Positions 33,581-35,884 of a DNA stretch of 35,884 bases are shown here, one piece after another (positions within the stretch are counted from its first letter, which is position 1; each line of letters begins with the position of its first letter). Location: contig JAAELY010000052.1 of assembly GCA_024226335.1 (NCBI GenBank), positions 1 to 35,884 of the forward strand. The letters are read 5' to 3'. The DNA is from a bacterium. GTDB lineage: Bacteria; Myxococcota_A; UBA9160; SZUA-336. The notes below the pieces were generated by a model that had not been told where the DNA came from, made no database searches, and worked only from the letters and a program-made list of their open reading frames with translations. The position numbers and the translations under genes are program-made.

Positions 33581-34381
33581 ATGAATCCCGAGCACTGTCT
33601 GGTCGAACGCGAGGGCCATGTGTTGACTGTCACTCTCAACCGGCCTGAAGCGAAGAACGCATTGAGCAGCGGAATGCTGGCGGGGATGTATCGGGCCTGG
33701 CGTATGCTCGACGAGGATCCCGACCTCCGGGTGGCGATCCTCACCGGTCGCGGCGATGTGTTCTGTGCCGGCGCCGACCTCAAGGCGATGGGAGGGGGCG
33801 GAGAGAAGGACGAGGAATTCCAGAAGCTGATGGCCGAAGTGCCCGACGTTCACTGGCAGGCGTTGCTCCGGCACAACCGACCCATGAAGCCCATCATCGC
33901 GGCGGTCGAGGGTTTTGCAGTAGCCGGAGGCACGGAGATCCTCCAGGGCACCGATATCCGCGTCGCTGCACAGGATGCGATCTTCGGCGTCACCGAGGCC
34001 AAGCGCGGACTCTTTCCACTCGGCGGATCCAGTGTGCGCCTGCGCCGACAGATCCCCTACACCCTGGCCGCCGAGATCCTGCTCACTGCGCGACACGTCA
34101 CCGCTCAGGAAGCGCTCGACTTCGGACTGGTCGGTCGGGTGGTTCCCAGTGGTCAGGCCCTGGCCGAAGCGCGGAAGATCGCCGCGGTGATCTGCGAGAA
34201 TGGCCCCGTTTCGATCCGCGCTCTCATGCGCGTGTTGCGCGAGATCGACGAAAGCTATAGCGAAGCCGAAGCCCTGGAAAAGGAACTCGAGTACGGTGGG
34301 CCCGTCTTCGCTTCCAAAGACGCCCGCGAAGGACCGCGGGCCTTCGCGGAAAAGCGAAAGCCTGTATTCACGGGCGAGTGA
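33581..34381 (+). CDS. enoyl-CoA hydratase/isomerase (crotonase) family protein
   Basis: 266 residues of single-domain crotonase size. It shows VTLNRPEAKNALS at the start, FCAGADLKAM (62-70) for the oxyanion loop, GFAVAGGTEILQGTD with Glu119, and GVTEAKRGLFP with Glu139. These two Glu positions correspond to the catalytic pair of enoyl-CoA hydratase, so hydration of an enoyl-CoA is likely, though crotonases also isomerise or hydrolyse. It lies 73 bp after the BVMO gene and 73 bp before the ADH gene on the same strand, in keeping with a beta-oxidation step in the same pathway. Confidence 0.92.
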   Translation: MNPEHCLVEREGHVLTVTLNRPEAKNALSSGMLAGMYRAWRMLDEDPDLRVAILTGRGDVFCAGADLKAMGGGGEKDEEFQKLMAEVPDVHWQALLRHNRPMKPIIAAVEGFAVAGGTEILQGTDIRVAAQDAIFGVTEAKRGLFPLGGSSVRLRRQIPYTLAAEILLTARHVTAQEALDFGLVGRVVPSGQALAEARKIAAVICENGPVSIRALMRVLREIDESYSEAEALEKELEYGGPVFASKDAREGPRAFAEKRKPVFTGE

Positions 34382-34454
34382 AAAACCGGTGCTCGAGGAC
34401 GAACGAGTCTCGGGCATTGTCGGATGTCATGGGAAACAGCCAAGGAGAAACGCG

Positions 34455-35540
34455 ATGAAGGCCGCCGTGATGCGTGCGAACAATGCGCCGCTCGAGATCG
34501 AAGACGTGGAGATCGACGATCCCGGTCCCGGTGAAGTTCTCTTGAAGACGTCCGCTTCCGGTATCTGCCATAGCGATCTTCACGTAATCGAAGGCTCGCT
34601 TCCGGTCCCCCCTCCGTGCATCCTGGGCCACGAGCCGGCTGGAATCGTCGAGGCCGTGGGGCAGGGCGTGAGCGAATTCGCTCCCGGTGATCACGTGATC
34701 GGCTGTCTCACTTCATGGTGCGGGGTGTGTAAGTTCTGCACCGCTGGACGACCCTATCTGTGCCCGAGCCAGTACGAGGGTCGCCCATTGGACGCGAAGC
34801 CAAGACTCAGTCGGGGCGGAGACCCGATCATGCAGTTTGCCAACCTTTCTTCCTTCGCCGAGAAGATGCTGTGTCCAGAGCGCTCGCTGGTGAAGATTCG
34901 CGAAGACATGCCGCTGGATCGCGCGGCCTTGATCGGTTGTGGTGTGACGACGGGTCTTGGCGCAGTGCTCAACACCGTCGACGTCCGGGCCGGTGAGGCC
35001 ACGGTCGTGATCGGTTGCGGTGGCGTTGGGCTTTCAGCGATTCAGGGCGCGCGCCTGCGCGGTGCGGGCAAGATCATCGCGGTCGATACCCAGGCCTGGA
35101 AGTTCGACCTCGCACGCGAACTGGGCGCGACAGACTGCGTCGACGCCTCCGAGAACGACGCCACAGCAGCGGTCCACGATCTGACCGGGGGCGGTGCGGA
35201 TTTCGTGTTCGAGTGCATCGGAACCGTGGCGACGGTCCAGCAGGCGATTGCGATGACGGGACGCGGGGGGACCTCGGTACTGGTTGGCGTCGTGCCGATC
35301 ACCCAGATGGTGCCGATCTCCGCAGCGGATCTCACCCTCCAGGAGAAGAACGTGACCGGCTCGTACATGGGATCGAACCGGTTTCGCTTCGACATGCCGC
35401 GCTATATCGACTTCTACCTGGACGGGCGCTTGCACCTCGACCAGATGATTTCATCGCGGATCCCGATTGAAGAGATCAACGACGCATTCGACCTCATGCG
35501 CAAAGGTGAAGCTGCCCGACAGGTCATCATGTTCAGCTGA
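34455..35540 (+). CDS. zinc-dependent alcohol dehydrogenase
   Basis: 361 residues of the class III/AdhC-like medium-chain dehydrogenase type. Catalytic zinc ligands: Cys38 (GICHSDLH), His59/Glu60 (LGHEPAG) and Cys162 (LIGCGVTTG). Structural zinc: Cys89, Cys92, Cys95 and Cys103 (CGVCKFCTAGRPYLC). The Rossmann motif GCGGVG is at 187-192, followed by AVDTQAWK, where the Asp after the second strand favours NAD. It should oxidise an alcohol to aldehyde or ketone; a glutathione-formaldehyde role is possible but not favoured, since the family is broad. AAGGAGAAA precedes the ATG. It closes the catabolic row. Confidence 0.93.
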   Translation: MKAAVMRANNAPLEIEDVEIDDPGPGEVLLKTSASGICHSDLHVIEGSLPVPPPCILGHEPAGIVEAVGQGVSEFAPGDHVIGCLTSWCGVCKFCTAGRPYLCPSQYEGRPLDAKPRLSRGGDPIMQFANLSSFAEKMLCPERSLVKIREDMPLDRAALIGCGVTTGLGAVLNTVDVRAGEATVVIGCGGVGLSAIQGARLRGAGKIIAVDTQAWKFDLARELGATDCVDASENDATAAVHDLTGGGADFVFECIGTVATVQQAIAMTGRGGTSVLVGVVPITQMVPISAADLTLQEKNVTGSYMGSNRFRFDMPRYIDFYLDGRLHLDQMISSRIPIEEINDAFDLMRKGEAARQVIMFS

Positions 35541-35564
35541 GGTGTGCTGGAACCGACGTCCGTA

Positions 35565-35884
35565 TCAGAACTCTTCCCACTCATCGTCGGACCCTTCGGG
35601 ACCGGAGGATTCCGGAACTGGCGCTGACTGAGTCAGAGGACTCGGCTCGGCAGCGTGAGGCTTGGGGGATGTGGGCGGTGTGTCCATCTCGTGGTGTCCG
35701 CCGTTATCACCCGAGGAGAAGAACGACAGGACCTGGTTCATGTCGATCGCGTTGGTCGCGAGTTCCTCACTGGCACTGGTCGCTTCCTCGGCCAGCGCGC
35801 CGTTCTGCTGAGTGATCTCGTCCATCTCGCTGATCGCCTTGTTCACCTGCTCGATCCCCTGAGCCTGCTCGGTACTCGCAGCAG
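35565..35884 (-). CDS. methyl-accepting chemotaxis protein, C-terminal part
   Basis: The gene enters from the right edge; about 105 C-terminal residues are visible. They begin with the end of the signalling coiled-coil (ASTEQAQGIEQVNKAISEMD, then ITQQNGALAEEATSASEELA), the adaptation-helix side of a chemoreceptor. A long flexible Pro/Ser-rich tail follows (PPTSPKPHAAEPSPLTQ) and the protein ends DDEWEEF. The last five residues EWEEF fit the xWxxF pentapeptide that tethers CheR and CheB to enteric receptors. Sensor and membrane domains are outside the window. It is convergent with the ADH gene. Confidence 0.92.
   Translation of the reverse strand, partial: AASTEQAQGIEQVNKAISEMDEITQQNGALAEEATSASEELATNAIDMNQVLSFFSSGDNGGHHEMDTPPTSPKPHAAEPSPLTQSAPVPESSGPEGSDDEWEEF

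Noticed and set aside
1-35884. CRISPR arrays, tRNA or rRNA genes
   Set aside because: No regularly spaced direct repeats, cloverleaf-like segments or rRNA core motifs were seen on either strand.

Overview
The window is high-GC, gene-dense chromosomal DNA. Its gene content suggests a free-living, probably aerobic, motile proteobacterium of the deltaproteobacterial type (Myxococcota, Binatota or Desulfobacterota-like lineages). The evidence is a DUF3604 lipoprotein, several CoA-linked catabolic enzymes, four alpha/beta hydrolase loci, a Coq4 homologue, multidomain response regulators, a PPK2 with a histone-H1-like partner, and a chemotaxis receptor tail. The lineage is inferred from gene content only; there is no rRNA or other marker. 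No tRNA, rRNA, CRISPR array or prophage was recognised.

Layout: (1) 1-1037 is a mobile or foreign edge: the 3' end of an IS3-family transposase with its right terminal repeat, then a visibly AT-richer HAD phosphatase gene. (2) 1146-6159 is a plus-strand operon with overlapping or closely spaced genes: a DUF3604 lipoprotein, a tungsten/molybdenum aldehyde:ferredoxin oxidoreductase, a MoaD/ThiS-like protein, and an alpha/beta hydrolase broken by a large internal deletion. (3) 6175-11524 holds ilvD followed by an alpha/beta hydrolase (minus), a divergent MOSC/RidA pair, and a proline-iminopeptidase-like hydrolase. (4) 11628-17314 runs on plus: a double-hotdog MaoC dehydratase overlapping a tandem two-domain class III CoA-transferase, Coq4, a receiver-GGDEF protein and a four-helix membrane protein. 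(5) 17430-20904 is mixed: a pentapeptide-repeat protein, a decayed hybrid histidine kinase, a hotdog thioesterase and a cupin, a cluster of inverted repeats, and PPK2 with a lysine/alanine-rich histone-like protein. (6) 21239-24588 is a receiver-histidine kinase overlapping a receiver-HDOD gene, then an alpha/beta hydrolase facing it. (7) 24675-29581 is an SbcD/YhaO-type nuclease overlapping a YhaN-type ATPase with mid-protein membrane helices and a long extra C-terminus. It ends at a 161-bp palindromic MITE-like element flanked by CTAG, which also supplies the stop codon of the facing AraC regulator. (8) 30966-35540 is a catabolic row on plus: a ferritin-like diiron protein, a Baeyer-Villiger-type monooxygenase, a crotonase and a zinc alcohol dehydrogenase, with a divergent AraC regulator. 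(9) The right edge carries the C-terminus of a chemotaxis receptor ending in a CheR/CheB-docking-like pentapeptide.

Functional themes: acyl-CoA and oxygenated-hydrocarbon catabolism, Mo/W cofactor enzymes, DNA end processing, polyphosphate/nucleotide metabolism and phosphorelay signalling. The points most worth a second look are the extended YhaN-like ATPase pair, the CTAG-flanked MITE, the asymmetric CoA-transferase fusion, the AOR/MoaD/lipoprotein operon, and the interleaved inverted repeats between the cupin and histone-like genes.
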